A DNA stretch of 38,784 bases from Candidatus Poribacteria bacterium. Its GTDB lineage: Bacteria > Poribacteria > WGA-4E > WGA-3G. The notes below the pieces were generated by a model. That model was not told where the DNA came from and searched no databases. It saw nothing but the letters and a program-made list of their open reading frames with translations. Numbering within the stretch: the stretch's first letter is position 1; every line of letters begins with the position of its first letter. Positions 6,652-15,694 of the stretch are shown here, one piece after another. The DNA is taken from positions 1-38,784 of the forward strand of contig JAPPNJ010000049.1 in the NCBI GenBank assembly GCA_028818705.1, in the 5' to 3' direction. The position numbers and the translations under genes are program-made.

Positions 6652-7341
6652 TTAAATATCTTCTTCAGTGGGTTCTGGAGCGGCATCCGTTGTCTTACCG
6701 GACAGGTAGAGGAACCATAAGGTGAGTCCGATTGCGATAAGAATCCACAACCCTCCCCAGATTTCAGTCGGGATGCCTGTTACTTCCGAGAGCATTCGTG
6801 CATCCGACCGGAGATTGGATCTATCTAAGACATCACTCTTGATGTCAAGAATTGCGTAGAGGCAGCTTGTCACGCCGATAATACGTAGTGTCCAGTCGTT
6901 GATAACCTCTGATAGATAAAACCCGATAGCGATTAGTGCGACGCCGAAGCCGATGCCAAATAGGTAGGTAAAGGTGCTCTCACCAAAGGCGATGGAGATT
7001 GCTACCATGCCGAGACCGATAAGGATGCTAATTCCTTTATCGAAACGGGTTCTCGCTGCCAGAAGTAGGATGAGACCTCCCCAAAGCAGGCTGCCGAGGT
7101 AACCTGCAGTCAGCGTCCAGAACCGAGATCCACCTTGTGTGAGTGCGTGTCCGCCCTGCTGTGGGTTAATCTGGATTTCGACGATGCGGCCACCGGTTGC
7201 AATTGCCGCAAGCCCGTGGCTCACCTCATGCATAAACACAACGAAGATTTTGATGGGATAGATAAACAGGGTATTCCATAGGAGTCCAATGACTATGAAA
7301 ATCAGAAGCAGCGCAATATAACGTTTGAAAAGTGTGGACAT
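6652..7341 (-). CDS. M50B-like membrane metallopeptidase
   Basis: This 229-aa protein has six or so hydrophobic segments and an HExxH zinc motif (HEVSH, His38-His42) in a membrane-associated helix. A later Asp-containing segment LDIKSDVLD (about 165-173) matches the LDG-like third-ligand region of M50 proteases. The size and layout fit the peptidase M50B-like family (PF13398), whose members are integral membrane proteins with often unknown substrates. An AAGGGG ribosome binding site lies 4 nt before ATG. The C-terminus is short and acidic. It is divergent from aroC; intergenic promoters are plausible in both directions. Confidence 0.8.
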   Translation of the reverse strand: MSTLFKRYIALLLIFIVIGLLWNTLFIYPIKIFVVFMHEVSHGLAAIATGGRIVEIQINPQQGGHALTQGGSRFWTLTAGYLGSLLWGGLILLLAARTRFDKGISILIGLGMVAISIAFGESTFTYLFGIGFGVALIAIGFYLSEVINDWTLRIIGVTSCLYAILDIKSDVLDRSNLRSDARMLSEVTGIPTEIWGGLWILIAIGLTLWFLYLSGKTTDAAPEPTEEDI

Positions 7342-7358
7342 AATACCCCTTAAATTGC

Positions 7359-7387
7359 TTGTATATTACTATGAAATCTGCTATAGT
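7359..7387 (+). promoter_or_regulatory. Probable promoter of aroC
   Basis: TTGTAT (7359-7364) and TATAGT (7382-7387) are separated by 17 bp and lie about 85 bp before aroC. Confidence 0.5.
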
Positions 7388-7471
7388 ATATCACAAGACA
7401 GTTAAAATATACAATTCTAAATCTAAGAACAAACTGTGTGCTTACAAAGCGCACTCATGGAACAAAACTAA

Positions 7472-8557
7472 ATGAATACATTCGGTCACCTTTTTCGGAT
7501 TACTACCTGGGGCGAATCGCACGGCGGTGCTGTTGGTGTTGTGGTTGATGGATGCCCACCGCAGATTGACCTGGATGTGTCCGCAATACAGTTTGAACTC
7601 AACCGCCGGAAACCGGGTCAGAGTCACCTCACGACTCCGCGTCAGGAGGGTGATGCTGTTGAGATACTCTCGGGTGTTTTTGAAGGCAAAACACTCGGAT
7701 CGCCTATTTCCATGTTGGTGTGGAATAAGAACGCGCGCCCGTCGGACTATGAGCATTTGAAAGACCTCTACCGACCCTCACATGCCGATTTTACGTATCA
7801 GGAGAAATATGGCATCAGGAATTGGCAGGGCGGTGGGAGAGCGAGCGCGCGTGAAACTATTGGGCGCGTCGCAGCCGGGGCTATTGCGAAACAAGTCTTG
7901 CGTGAGAGAGCTGGAACTGAAATGCTTGCTTATGTCAAGCAGATCCATACGCTGGCGGCTGAAGTGGATACAGACACGGTAACGCTTGAGCAGATAGAAG
8001 CGAGTCCGGTACGCTGTCCGGATCCGATTGTGAGTCCGAAAATGGCGGAACGCATTGATCAGGCACGTCGCGATCGAGATTCTCTTGGTGGCATAATTGA
8101 GTCGGTTGCACGCAACGTTCCGGTTGGACTTGGTGAACCGATCTTTGACAAGCTCAAGGCGGATCTGGCAAAAGGGATGATGTCTCTCCCGGCGACGATG
8201 GGTTTCCAAATCGGTTCTGGCTTTGGGGGTATCACGATGACTGGCTCCGAACATAATGATCCGTTTTATCTCGAGAAGGGTGGTGAAACACAGCGAATAC
8301 GGACCCGGACGAACAATTCCGGTGGCACGCAGGGTGGAATTTCAAACGGCGAAAATATTGTGTTCCAGGTCGCTTTCAAACCGACAGCAACGGTTGGTAA
8401 GCCTCAACAGACAGTTGATGTTCATGGTAACGCGGTGACATTAGAGGCAAGTGGTCGGCACGACCCTTGTGTGTTAGTGCGTGCGCCTGCAATTGTAGAG
8501 GCGATGGCGGCGCTTGTTCTGACAGACCATCTGCTCCGCCATCGCTCTAAATCTTAA
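7472..8557 (+). CDS. aroC: Chorismate synthase
   Basis: The 361-aa protein converts 5-enolpyruvylshikimate 3-phosphate to chorismate, the last step of the shikimate pathway, using reduced FMN. The N-terminal signature [16 protein letters not shown] (14-29), the conserved RPSHADFTY segment (101-109) and [17 protein letters not shown] (121-137) are present, as is FKPTATV near the C-terminus. The length is normal. The ribosome binding site is weak (GGAAC), but ATG at 7472 matches the family start [10 protein letters not shown]. It reads as a single gene followed by repeats and the CHAD genes. Confidence 0.97.
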   Translation: MNTFGHLFRITTWGESHGGAVGVVVDGCPPQIDLDVSAIQFELNRRKPGQSHLTTPRQEGDAVEILSGVFEGKTLGSPISMLVWNKNARPSDYEHLKDLYRPSHADFTYQEKYGIRNWQGGGRASARETIGRVAAGAIAKQVLRERAGTEMLAYVKQIHTLAAEVDTDTVTLEQIEASPVRCPDPIVSPKMAERIDQARRDRDSLGGIIESVARNVPVGLGEPIFDKLKADLAKGMMSLPATMGFQIGSGFGGITMTGSEHNDPFYLEKGGETQRIRTRTNNSGGTQGGISNGENIVFQVAFKPTATVGKPQQTVDVHGNAVTLEASGRHDPCVLVRAPAIVEAMAALVLTDHLLRHRSKS

Positions 8558-8666
8558 TGGTTTTGGGTTCTCGGTTGTCAGTTGTGGGTTAAGAGGCATC
8601 CTGTAGCAATTTACTACTCGGACAACGGACGAAACCTACCAACCTAATTTAATTGGTTAAAAATAC

Positions 8667-8795
8667 ATGCAGGGCCAAACGGTCATATCCACACAGGATA
8701 CTGACGAACTACAAATTTCTACGATTGTTCGGCTGATTCAACGGCGTGCTTTCCCAAACCTGCGGAATATCATAGGCTATGGAACCAAAAGTTAA
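8667..8795 (+). CDS. Possible 42-aa leader ORF overlapping the first CHAD gene
   Basis: An ATG frame encodes MQGQTVISTQDTDELQISTI and 22 more residues, ending in TAA at 8793-8795, so it overlaps the start of the CHAD gene by 17 nt. The first CHAD gene has only a weak binding site, so translational coupling through this ORF is possible. It has no good Shine-Dalgarno itself and no recognised family; it may be non-coding. Confidence 0.25.
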   Translation: MQGQTVISTQDTDELQISTIVRLIQRRAFPNLRNIIGYGTKS

Positions 8796-9240
8796 AAATA
8801 TCTCGCCTGATGAAACGTTGGAGACCTGCGCGCGGCAGATTATCATGGGTTATTTTTGCCAAATGATGTCTTACAAAGAGGGTGCCAAAGACGGGACTGA
8901 TATTGAATTCGTCCATGAGATGCGAGTCACTTCGCGCAGGCTGCGTGCGGCGATGGACAACTTTGCTGACTGCTTTCCAGAGAAGGCGTTCAAGAAACAC
9001 TATAAAAGGGTAAAAGCGATAACTCGGACAATGGGATCTGTACGAGATCTGGATGTTCTTATCACGCGTTTTCAGAGAGAGTTAGACACTTTATCTGAAG
9101 TGGAGCAGATGGACATCCGAGGCCTCATTGAACATCTACAGTGCCAACGGGAAGAAGCCCGAAAACCGATGCTGATGCTCTTCGCAAAACTTGAAGAGAT
9201 AAACTTTGAGACGAAGTTTTTGAAGTTCTTTAGCGAGTGA
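8779..9240 (+). CDS. CHAD-domain protein, N-terminal half
   Basis: The 153-aa product carries the first helical repeat of a CHAD domain, with the characteristic His-x2-x-Arg pattern in VHEMRVTSRRLRAAM (His46, Arg49, Arg53, Arg54, Arg56) followed by MGSVRDLDVL. CHAD domains are all-helical, strongly basic surfaces that bind polyphosphate. A complete CHAD domain is about 280-300 residues with two such repeats; this ORF holds only one. The stop TGA at 9238-9240 is followed in the same frame, six codons later, by the ATG of the second half. The start is set by the conserved region and overlaps a possible 42-aa ORF. Confidence 0.8.
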   Translation: MEPKVKNISPDETLETCARQIIMGYFCQMMSYKEGAKDGTDIEFVHEMRVTSRRLRAAMDNFADCFPEKAFKKHYKRVKAITRTMGSVRDLDVLITRFQRELDTLSEVEQMDIRGLIEHLQCQREEARKPMLMLFAKLEEINFETKFLKFFSE

Positions 9241-9258
9241 AACGGCAAAGGAGCAGAG

Positions 9259-9780
9259 ATGGCAAAAGCGCATAAAGTAACCGGCGTTAAGCCGCTACGC
9301 AGCTACCGTGAAAATGCCCGTATTATTCTCCCACAGAAAGTTGAGGAAGTTTATGCGTGGGAGTCGTTTATTTTGGATGAAACGAGGCGCGAAGAACTAC
9401 ATAACATGCGAATTGCGATTAAACGCTTACGGTATACGATGGAGTTTTTTCGCGTGGCTTATCAATTGCCAAAAAAGCGTTCTAATCAGACTTCGGTAAC
9501 TTGCAATAAACGTTTCGTTGAATTCCTTGAAGTTGTTATTGATTTGCAGGAGATACTTGGTGATATTCACGACGGTGATGTGGTTTTGGGGGTTTTAGCC
9601 GATTATGCCTCTCAATCGGAAGGTCAGGGGGAACAAATTGCTATGCCTCGGGGCGTTGCTAAGCTTATGGCTCAGTCGAAGGAGGCCCGCAAGGCAGATT
9701 ATGCAACGTTCCTGAAAAAGTGGAAGCAACTATCCACGGCGGGTTTCAAAGAGAAATTGCTATCGTTTTTAGCGGAATAG
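9259..9780 (+). CDS. CHAD-domain protein, C-terminal half
   Basis: The 173-aa product contains the second CHAD repeat: LHNMRIAIKRLRYTMEFF (His48, Arg51, Lys55, Arg56, Arg58) and LQEILGDIHDGDVVLGVL (about 104-121), the usual L-x-x-x-L-G-x-x-x-D segment. It begins 18 nt after the stop of the first half, in the same frame. It has its own good ribosome binding site (AAAGGAG, 6 nt from ATG), so translation as a separate subunit is likely. Together the two halves make one full-length CHAD domain. Downstream is a short palindromic repeat region and then the ROK kinase. Confidence 0.8.
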   Translation: MAKAHKVTGVKPLRSYRENARIILPQKVEEVYAWESFILDETRREELHNMRIAIKRLRYTMEFFRVAYQLPKKRSNQTSVTCNKRFVEFLEVVIDLQEILGDIHDGDVVLGVLADYASQSEGQGEQIAMPRGVAKLMAQSKEARKADYATFLKKWKQLSTAGFKEKLLSFLAE

Positions 9781-9889
9781 CAGATAGGGCGTTCGCTTCG
9801 CTCACTTTTAGCGGTGAGTCTATAGCAAATTACGGTTGGTTGTGAAATGCTAACAGCGAATTGCAAATGGCGAATAAGGAGATTCTTAT

Positions 9890-10864
9890 ATGGGCACAAA
9901 TGTTATCGGTGTAGATATGGGCGGCACGAAGATCCTATCCGCTGTCATTGATGCAAAGGGTAATATCTTAGGGACGGCGAAAGTGTCGACCAAAGCAGGC
10001 AGAGGAGCGGTCGCAGTAATTGATCGGATCGCGGACTGTATCCAGAGAGCGGTTGACAAATCAGGCGTTGATGCGGCGTCAATTCAGGCGGTTGGTATTG
10101 GTGCTCCTGGACCGCTTGACCCTGCAACAGGCGTTGTGATTTTCGCACCGAATCTCGGCTGGCGAGATGTTCCACTGAAGACAGAACTTGAAGCACGCAC
10201 AGGCTTTCCAACATTCGTTGACAACGATGTGAACGTCGGGACGCTTGGTGAGCACGTGTTCGGTGCAGGGAGAGGTATCCAAAATGTTGTTGGGATTTTT
10301 GTGGGCACTGGCATTGGTGGTGGCATTATTCTGCAAGGTGAGTTGTTCCACGGCGCGAGTAAAACAGCTGGGGAGATCGGACATATTATTGTCAAGGCTG
10401 GGGGACCGCGGTGTGGTTGTGGTACCCGTGGATGCTTGGAAGCAATCGCGAGCCGTACAGCGATGACGAAACAATTTCAGAAGGCTATTCTGAAAAAGGG
10501 AAAGAAAAGTGTCCTTTCTGAACTCACTGATGGCGACCTTAGGGCTATTCGGAGTGGGGTTTTGGCGAAGGCGGTTCGCTTAAACGATGAATTAACATTG
10601 AAAGTTTTCAAAAAAGTGACAAAATACCTCGGTATTGGCATTGGTTCGATTGTGAATTTCTTGAATCCGGAGATGATTGTGCTGGGCGGTGGTGTCGTTG
10701 AGGCATTAGACGACAGGTTCTTAGACGATATTCGCGATGCTACGGAAAAATATTCACTGCCCAATACGCTGGATGGGGTGCAGATTGTGCGGGCGGAACT
10801 GGGTGATAATTCCGGTATTCTTGGCGCAGCAGCACTGGCACGACAACGATCCGGAGCGGGATAG
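9890..10864 (+). CDS. ROK-family sugar kinase, probable glucokinase
   Basis: This 324-aa protein has the phosphate-binding VDMGGTK (8-14), the NDVN segment with the probable catalytic Asp113, the sugar-contacting GEIGH (161-165) and the zinc motif CGCGTRGC (Cys175, Cys177, Cys182). This is the ROK family signature. The closest functional class is cytoplasmic glucokinase, phosphorylating glucose at C6; N-acetylhexosamine kinases share the fold, so the substrate is inferred. The zinc motif argues for an ATP-using rather than a polyphosphate-using enzyme. An AAGGAG lies upstream of ATG. It sits between the CHAD genes and a 559-aa unknown. Confidence 0.88.
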   Translation: MGTNVIGVDMGGTKILSAVIDAKGNILGTAKVSTKAGRGAVAVIDRIADCIQRAVDKSGVDAASIQAVGIGAPGPLDPATGVVIFAPNLGWRDVPLKTELEARTGFPTFVDNDVNVGTLGEHVFGAGRGIQNVVGIFVGTGIGGGIILQGELFHGASKTAGEIGHIIVKAGGPRCGCGTRGCLEAIASRTAMTKQFQKAILKKGKKSVLSELTDGDLRAIRSGVLAKAVRLNDELTLKVFKKVTKYLGIGIGSIVNFLNPEMIVLGGGVVEALDDRFLDDIRDATEKYSLPNTLDGVQIVRAELGDNSGILGAAALARQRSGAG

Positions 10865-10917
10865 GGTAACCAAGACGTAAGGGTATCGTTTTAATTAGTC
10901 GGAAGGAGGGTGCTTCT

Positions 10918-12597
10918 ATGTTAGTAGATGATAACAGAGAAGAACATCGGATGATGATTTTCGGCAATGATAGTCGTCTTGTCCAGGAGTGCTTGATCAC
11001 AGAAGGTGACACGAACCGTAACGGAATTTTGGCGCAGAAGGTCCACGAGGACTCTTATACCGTCACGTTGTACGTGTTGTTGAAGGATTATGGTCTCGCC
11101 CCAGTCTTTCGGATCAAACCGCGCATCCGCTTCCATCGTTCTAACTACGATAATCTCTCTTCAAGCGCACCGCTCCAGTATAGTTTTGACGATATTATCC
11201 ATTTTGCTGAACTCAAACGTGGCGTTGACTTGACAGAAAAAATTGACGATGTCAAACTCGCGGAGATTCTCGGCGATGCCCCTGCCCTCAAGGATGTGAC
11301 AGACGATGCAGGATTGCAGCTGGTCTCCCAGCGCGATGTCTCTCTAGGGAATCCACCTTTCAAAACCAAGACGAAGGTTTTTGGAAAGAGCGAAGATGAA
11401 GGGGTGGAAGAGGGTGGGATTCCTATCGGCACATTCCTTGATGCGCTTAACCAACCGAAACACACCGAGCAGATTTTCAAGCGCTTTGCCCGTGGAGACG
11501 AGTTCGCGCGCGATTTACGAGAGGCTTTATCACCCTACGAAGACTTTGAATTCCAATTTGGACTCTATTCTCGGTATGAACGGCGAGATTGCGTCTTGGC
11601 GAGTGGTGATGCTGAAGCCAGTGGGAACTACCGGGCTACATTTGATCCGTGGACGGCGCTGGGTTATATCCGCACTGCCGGTGATGCGCAGCAGTTCCAA
11701 ATCCTTGCACACGAGCGGGGCACGCGATGGGAACATAAGATTATGCTTGAACATCTGGATGCTCCAACGCTTGAACGCCTTGCCACGGAAATCCCAGGGC
11801 TTCGTCGCCAGTACCTGATTGGACGGGTCTTATCCAAAAGCCAGACTGCCTTGACACTCTTGGCTGAGCTGCGTCAATCGCAGCTAAACTTGGCGACCGA
11901 TTTACACACTGGATATACGCTCCGACTTGAGATACCGGTTTCTAAAAGACGGTTTCCTGTGATAGAACACCGCCAAAAATTGCGCGAGACGTTTAATGAT
12001 AGTGGTGCTTTTCGCCTCCATCCATTAAATGGCGAATTTGTCGAAAGACATCATAACATGGCAAAAGGCGTACGAGACGGTATTGTTTGGACTTTGGATT
12101 CTGTTAATCTGCTCACAGGGCAACCCGCTTTAGAGGAAAAAGATGAGGAATTTCTCATCGTCAAAACGCCACATCAAAACAAGTTCGTCGTTCGTTCCGC
12201 TGAAGAGCTTCGTGAACGTCTCCCTACAAATGGGTTTGAAAAGTGTTGGAATGAGACTGTTGACGTGGGAGGCTATACTATTCTCAGCCGGATGAGTGGC
12301 AGGGTCTATACCGTGAACTACGGAAGGCGGAGCACCGGCAGTATCCATGAGGGCGACATCACTCAAGAAGGGACTACACACTATTTTTCGATTGAATATT
12401 TGGGAGTAGAGCCGGGTCGTGTTGGAAATTCGCTTTTCGGGGTGCCAGCCCGCGTACAGCGAACCTTCTTTGACAGGCTTTTTAACAGACAACCCGTGCC
12501 GCCTTTCTTGAATCGACTGGTGCAGACTGAGACCCAGATCATCGCAGAGATGAAAATGCTTGCGCGGCATTGTAAAGAAAAGTTAGCGATTGAGTAA
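10918..12597 (+). CDS. Unknown 559-aa protein, possibly VTC/CYTH-like
   Basis: I do not recognise this protein with confidence. It is soluble, with no signal peptide or membrane helix. The segment around residues 215-285 (YSRYERRDCVLASGDAEA, then NYRATFDPW, later RWEHKIML) has the order Arg-rich strand, R-x-T-F-D, then E-x-K, which recalls VTC/CYTH triphosphate-tunnel proteins that act on polyphosphate. A second stretch (about 395-500) again alternates charged strands and ends in YFSIEYLGVEPG. The neighbouring CHAD genes, which in many bacteria are fused to CYTH, make this reading plausible but unproven. ATG at 10918 has a GGAGGG site 8 nt upstream. It starts 53 bp after the ROK kinase. Confidence 0.6.
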   Translation: MLVDDNREEHRMMIFGNDSRLVQECLITEGDTNRNGILAQKVHEDSYTVTLYVLLKDYGLAPVFRIKPRIRFHRSNYDNLSSSAPLQYSFDDIIHFAELKRGVDLTEKIDDVKLAEILGDAPALKDVTDDAGLQLVSQRDVSLGNPPFKTKTKVFGKSEDEGVEEGGIPIGTFLDALNQPKHTEQIFKRFARGDEFARDLREALSPYEDFEFQFGLYSRYERRDCVLASGDAEASGNYRATFDPWTALGYIRTAGDAQQFQILAHERGTRWEHKIMLEHLDAPTLERLATEIPGLRRQYLIGRVLSKSQTALTLLAELRQSQLNLATDLHTGYTLRLEIPVSKRRFPVIEHRQKLRETFNDSGAFRLHPLNGEFVERHHNMAKGVRDGIVWTLDSVNLLTGQPALEEKDEEFLIVKTPHQNKFVVRSAEELRERLPTNGFEKCWNETVDVGGYTILSRMSGRVYTVNYGRRSTGSIHEGDITQEGTTHYFSIEYLGVEPGRVGNSLFGVPARVQRTFFDRLFNRQPVPPFLNRLVQTETQIIAEMKMLARHCKEKLAIE

Positions 12598-12692
12598 TCT
12601 TATCCTCACCGAGAAATACTGTCGTTGACTGATTCTAAGACATCAATTCTCTGATACCCTATCAAAATAATGTCGGAAGGAGACACCTGAAG

Positions 12693-13520
12693 ATGCAAGA
12701 CCGTAGAAAAGTCCTTATCACTGGAGGCGCAGGCTATATCGCTGGGCGGATGCTTCCAGAATTTCGCGAACGTTATGAACTCGTGCTATTAGACGTGAAG
12801 ACCACGAATCGGCAGGGAGAAGAGGTAGAAGGTGTTCAGATTGCTGAGCTTACCAATCCTGATCGAGATGCCTACCGACACCATTTTGAAGGCGTTGACG
12901 CTGTCGTCCATTGTGCGTTTAAAGGTGGCAGTTTTGAGAATGAACTTGCTAATGTCCAGATGGCATACAACCTTTACCAAACCTGTCTTGAAACAGATGT
13001 CCGACGCGTCGTTGTTTGTAGTTCCAACCACGCCGCTGACTATTATGAACGACTCATCTGGGCGGATAAGTGGGATGTCGTAACTCCAGAGATGCGTCCG
13101 CTCTCGGATAATTTCTACGGATGGGCAAAAGAGGCTTATGAACATCTCGGCTTTGTCTTTGCCACGGGGCACGTTGAGGGTAAGAAACTACAGAATGTTC
13201 AACTACGCATCGGCGGACCCCGCGAGACGGATATGGCGAATTCCTCAGCAGACGATTTGAAGGCGATGCACCGCGGGCTTGGGGCATATTTGAGTATCCG
13301 GGATCAGGTCCAACTCTTCATCAAAAGTATTGAGACAGAAAATATAGAAGACGAAGATGGAATTCCGTTCCAGATCTTCTACGGTATCAGTGACAATTCG
13401 CATAAGTTCTGGAGCATCGCCAATGCCCGGAAAGTGATAGGCTATGCCCCAGAAGACGACAGCCAGATCCGTTTTGCCGATCGGTTGGCAGAGTTGTTAG
13501 AGCAGGCAAAGAACATGTAA
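12693..13520 (+). CDS. NAD-dependent epimerase/dehydratase (uronate dehydrogenase-like)
   Basis: This is an extended short-chain dehydrogenase of 275 residues. It has the Rossmann motif GGAGYIAG (11-18), an acidic residue after strand 2 (LLDVK, Asp34) favouring NAD, CSSNH around 109-113, and the active-site Tyr142-x3-Lys146 (YGWAK). The short length and the SSNHAADYY segment resemble uronate dehydrogenases and related sugar epimerases; substrate is unproven. AAGGAG lies upstream of ATG. It is followed at 23 bp by an Ldh2-type dehydrogenase, so the two are probably co-transcribed and act on related sugar acids. Confidence 0.82.
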   Translation: MQDRRKVLITGGAGYIAGRMLPEFRERYELVLLDVKTTNRQGEEVEGVQIAELTNPDRDAYRHHFEGVDAVVHCAFKGGSFENELANVQMAYNLYQTCLETDVRRVVVCSSNHAADYYERLIWADKWDVVTPEMRPLSDNFYGWAKEAYEHLGFVFATGHVEGKKLQNVQLRIGGPRETDMANSSADDLKAMHRGLGAYLSIRDQVQLFIKSIETENIEDEDGIPFQIFYGISDNSHKFWSIANARKVIGYAPEDDSQIRFADRLAELLEQAKNM

Positions 13521-13543
13521 CCCCTCCTTCAAGGATCCTCCCA

Positions 13544-14569
13544 GTGCCGAACTTTACAGCAGAAGAACTCACCACTATTTGTCTTGCTGTTTTTGAAAAA
13601 TTAAATATCCCAGCAGCCGAGGCGGAAGTAGTAACCCGATCTATGGTGGATGCCAATCGTGTCGGACACGATTCGCACGGTGTTATCCATCTCTCGAAAT
13701 ATGTCCGTGAATTGGAGGCAGGATTAATCCAGCCGGGTGCTCCGATAGAGACGCTACATGAATCCGCATCAATTGCTGTGTTAGATGGGAATTGGGGATT
13801 TGGTCCTGTCATTGCGACGCGTGCCGTTGAATTGGCGATTCGGAAAGCAAAGCAGACGGATGTGAGTTCTGTTGCTGTCTCACGGTGCAATGAAGTGGGT
13901 AGATTAGGCGGGTGTGCATGTCTCGCAGCGGATGCAGAAATGATTGGGTTGCTCATGGCGAATGACCATGGCGGTGGAACGTGTGTTGCCCCGTACGGTG
14001 GCGTTGAAGGTCGACTCTCTACCAATCCGATCGCGTGTGCAGTGCCAATCGAAGGACAAGATCCGATTGTGTTGGATATGTCCACGAGTGTTGTTGCGTC
14101 CGGGAAGATTCGGGTCAAGCAGCATGAGAATGAGGCACTTCCGCACGGATGGCTCATTGATGCAGAAGGCGAGTCAACGACGCATGCGGACGATTTTTAT
14201 GCGGTTCCACCGGCTGTCTTATTGCCGTTCGGTGGGGAGGTTTCGGCACACAAAGGGTTCGGGTTAAGCGTTATTATTGACATCCTATCGGGTGCACTCA
14301 CGGGTGCTGGGTGCAGTCAGAGTGAAGACGCACGCGTCGGTAACGGACTGTTTGTCCTTGTGATTAACGTTGCGAGTTTTAGAGAGTTTCCAGCGTTCAG
14401 CGCGGAGATAGAACGGTTTGTTAGCTATCTTAAATCGGCAAAGCGCGCTGCTGGATTCGATGCAATTCGGATGCCTGGGGAACGCGGTTGGGAAGCACAA
14501 CGCAAACGGGAACGGGAAGGCATTCCGATAGACGCCGAGACTTGGACGCAAATTCAGGCACTCTTGTAG
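13544..14569 (+). CDS. Ldh2-family malate/lactate-type dehydrogenase
   Basis: The 341-aa protein belongs to the NAD(P)-dependent Ldh2 family (malate, sulfolactate, ureidoglycolate and 2-oxo acid dehydrogenases). Family features are VGHDSHGVIHLSKYV (40-54, with catalytic-region His45), the glycine-rich NDHGGGTCVAPYGG (about 145-158) and LSTNPIACAVP (about 163-173). It starts with GTG at 13544 with AAGGA about 10 nt upstream. It ends 4 bp from the stop of the convergent ABC ATPase. Substrate is not evident; pairing with the epimerase suggests a sugar-acid or hydroxy-acid pathway. Confidence 0.85.
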   Translation: MPNFTAEELTTICLAVFEKLNIPAAEAEVVTRSMVDANRVGHDSHGVIHLSKYVRELEAGLIQPGAPIETLHESASIAVLDGNWGFGPVIATRAVELAIRKAKQTDVSSVAVSRCNEVGRLGGCACLAADAEMIGLLMANDHGGGTCVAPYGGVEGRLSTNPIACAVPIEGQDPIVLDMSTSVVASGKIRVKQHENEALPHGWLIDAEGESTTHADDFYAVPPAVLLPFGGEVSAHKGFGLSVIIDILSGALTGAGCSQSEDARVGNGLFVLVINVASFREFPAFSAEIERFVSYLKSAKRAAGFDAIRMPGERGWEAQRKREREGIPIDAETWTQIQALL

Positions 14570-14573
14570 GCTG

Positions 14574-15668
14574 CTATGTTGCTGTTAAGGATTCGCCTGT
14601 TTCGGGGTGGAATAGGTGTACTTTGTCCATGTTGAAGTTGACTGTCAATGGCGCGTTGTGTTGTGGTAGATCGATGAGATCAGATTGTGCAACGAAACTG
14701 TTGTTCTCCGTTCGTAGATATAGAAGCGCATGATTTCCGAGTGGTTCAACCAGGTCTACCTGTGTGCCAACGCTGTTTTTCCCGTTTTCACCGACCTGGA
14801 TATCTTCCGGACGAATACCGAGTGTCACAGAATCCCCAGAAAGTGTGTTCAGTGCTGACTGTAAGTGTCCATTCAGTTCCACTTTGAAGTTTTCAAATCG
14901 GAGTGCCGGAGTGCCACCGTTATTTACGATTTGCGTTTCTATGAAGTTCATCGGTGGTGTGCCAATGAAACCGCCGACGAATTGGTTTGCGGGTTTGTGA
15001 TAAAGCGTTCCCGGATCGGCAATCTGCTGGATTTTTCCCTCACTCAGTACGACTATCTGATCCCCCATCGTCATCGCTTCGACTTGGTCGTGTGTGACGT
15101 AGACCATAGTGGCATCAAGTCGGTCGTGGAGACGACTGATTTCCATCCGCATTTGCACGCGTAATTTCGCGTCGAGGTTGCTCAAGGGTTCATCGAACAG
15201 GAATACCTTCGGGTGTCGAACGATTGCTCTACCGACTGCGACTCGTTGACGTTCGCCACCGGAGAGATGCTTCGGTTTGCGGTTCAAGAGGTGTGAAATA
15301 CTTAGAATCTCCGCTGCCTCATTGACGCGCTGTTCGATCTCCGCTTTTGGATATTTACGGAGTTTCAGCCCGAACGCCATATTTTTGTACACTGTCATGT
15401 GTGGATAGAGGGCGTAGTTTTGGAAGACCATGGCGATATCCCTGTCTTTAGGTGGGATGTCGTTGATGCGTTCTTCATCAATGTAGATATCGCCTCCCGT
15501 TATCTCTTCCAACCCGGCAATCATCCGTAGGATTGTTGATTTACCACATCCTGACGGGCCAACAAGCACCGTAAACGATTCATCTGGGATCTCAAAATTT
15601 GCTTGTTCAACTGCGAGGACATCACCGTCGTAAATTTTCGTAACGTCCTTCAAAGTGACCTGCGCCAT
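14574..15668 (-). CDS. ABC transporter ATP-binding protein, UgpC/MsmK/MalK type
   Basis: The 364-aa ATPase has Walker A GPSGCGKST (37-45), Q-loop Gln83 (FQNYALYPHMTV), signature LSGGERQR (135-142), Walker B VFLFDEP (155-161) and H-loop His193. The C-terminal region (about 235-360) is the OB-fold regulatory domain typical of MalK/UgpC-like carbohydrate importers. Such ATPases energise permease pairs for sugars or glycerol-3-phosphate. No permease or binding protein lies nearby, so this may be a shared ATPase for several importers. A GAAGGAG site precedes ATG. Downstream, on the other strand, is the Ldh2-like gene. Confidence 0.9.
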   Translation of the reverse strand: MAQVTLKDVTKIYDGDVLAVEQANFEIPDESFTVLVGPSGCGKSTILRMIAGLEEITGGDIYIDEERINDIPPKDRDIAMVFQNYALYPHMTVYKNMAFGLKLRKYPKAEIEQRVNEAAEILSISHLLNRKPKHLSGGERQRVAVGRAIVRHPKVFLFDEPLSNLDAKLRVQMRMEISRLHDRLDATMVYVTHDQVEAMTMGDQIVVLSEGKIQQIADPGTLYHKPANQFVGGFIGTPPMNFIETQIVNNGGTPALRFENFKVELNGHLQSALNTLSGDSVTLGIRPEDIQVGENGKNSVGTQVDLVEPLGNHALLYLRTENNSFVAQSDLIDLPQHNAPLTVNFNMDKVHLFHPETGESLTAT

Positions 15669-15694
15669 CGTCTCTCCTTCATCCAGTATCTCTC

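Noticed and set aside
7778..8254. A 158-codon minus-strand frame
   Set aside because: It is antisense to aroC, which is certain.
9781..9889. A small RNA or gene in the CHAD-ROK gap
   Set aside because: Only a GCGTTCGCTTCGCTCAC palindrome and GCTAACAGCGAAT-type repeats are seen; no promoter or coding signal.
13387..14157. A 256-codon minus-strand frame
   Set aside because: It lies opposite the well-conserved Ldh2 and epimerase genes and has no family match; it is an antisense shadow.
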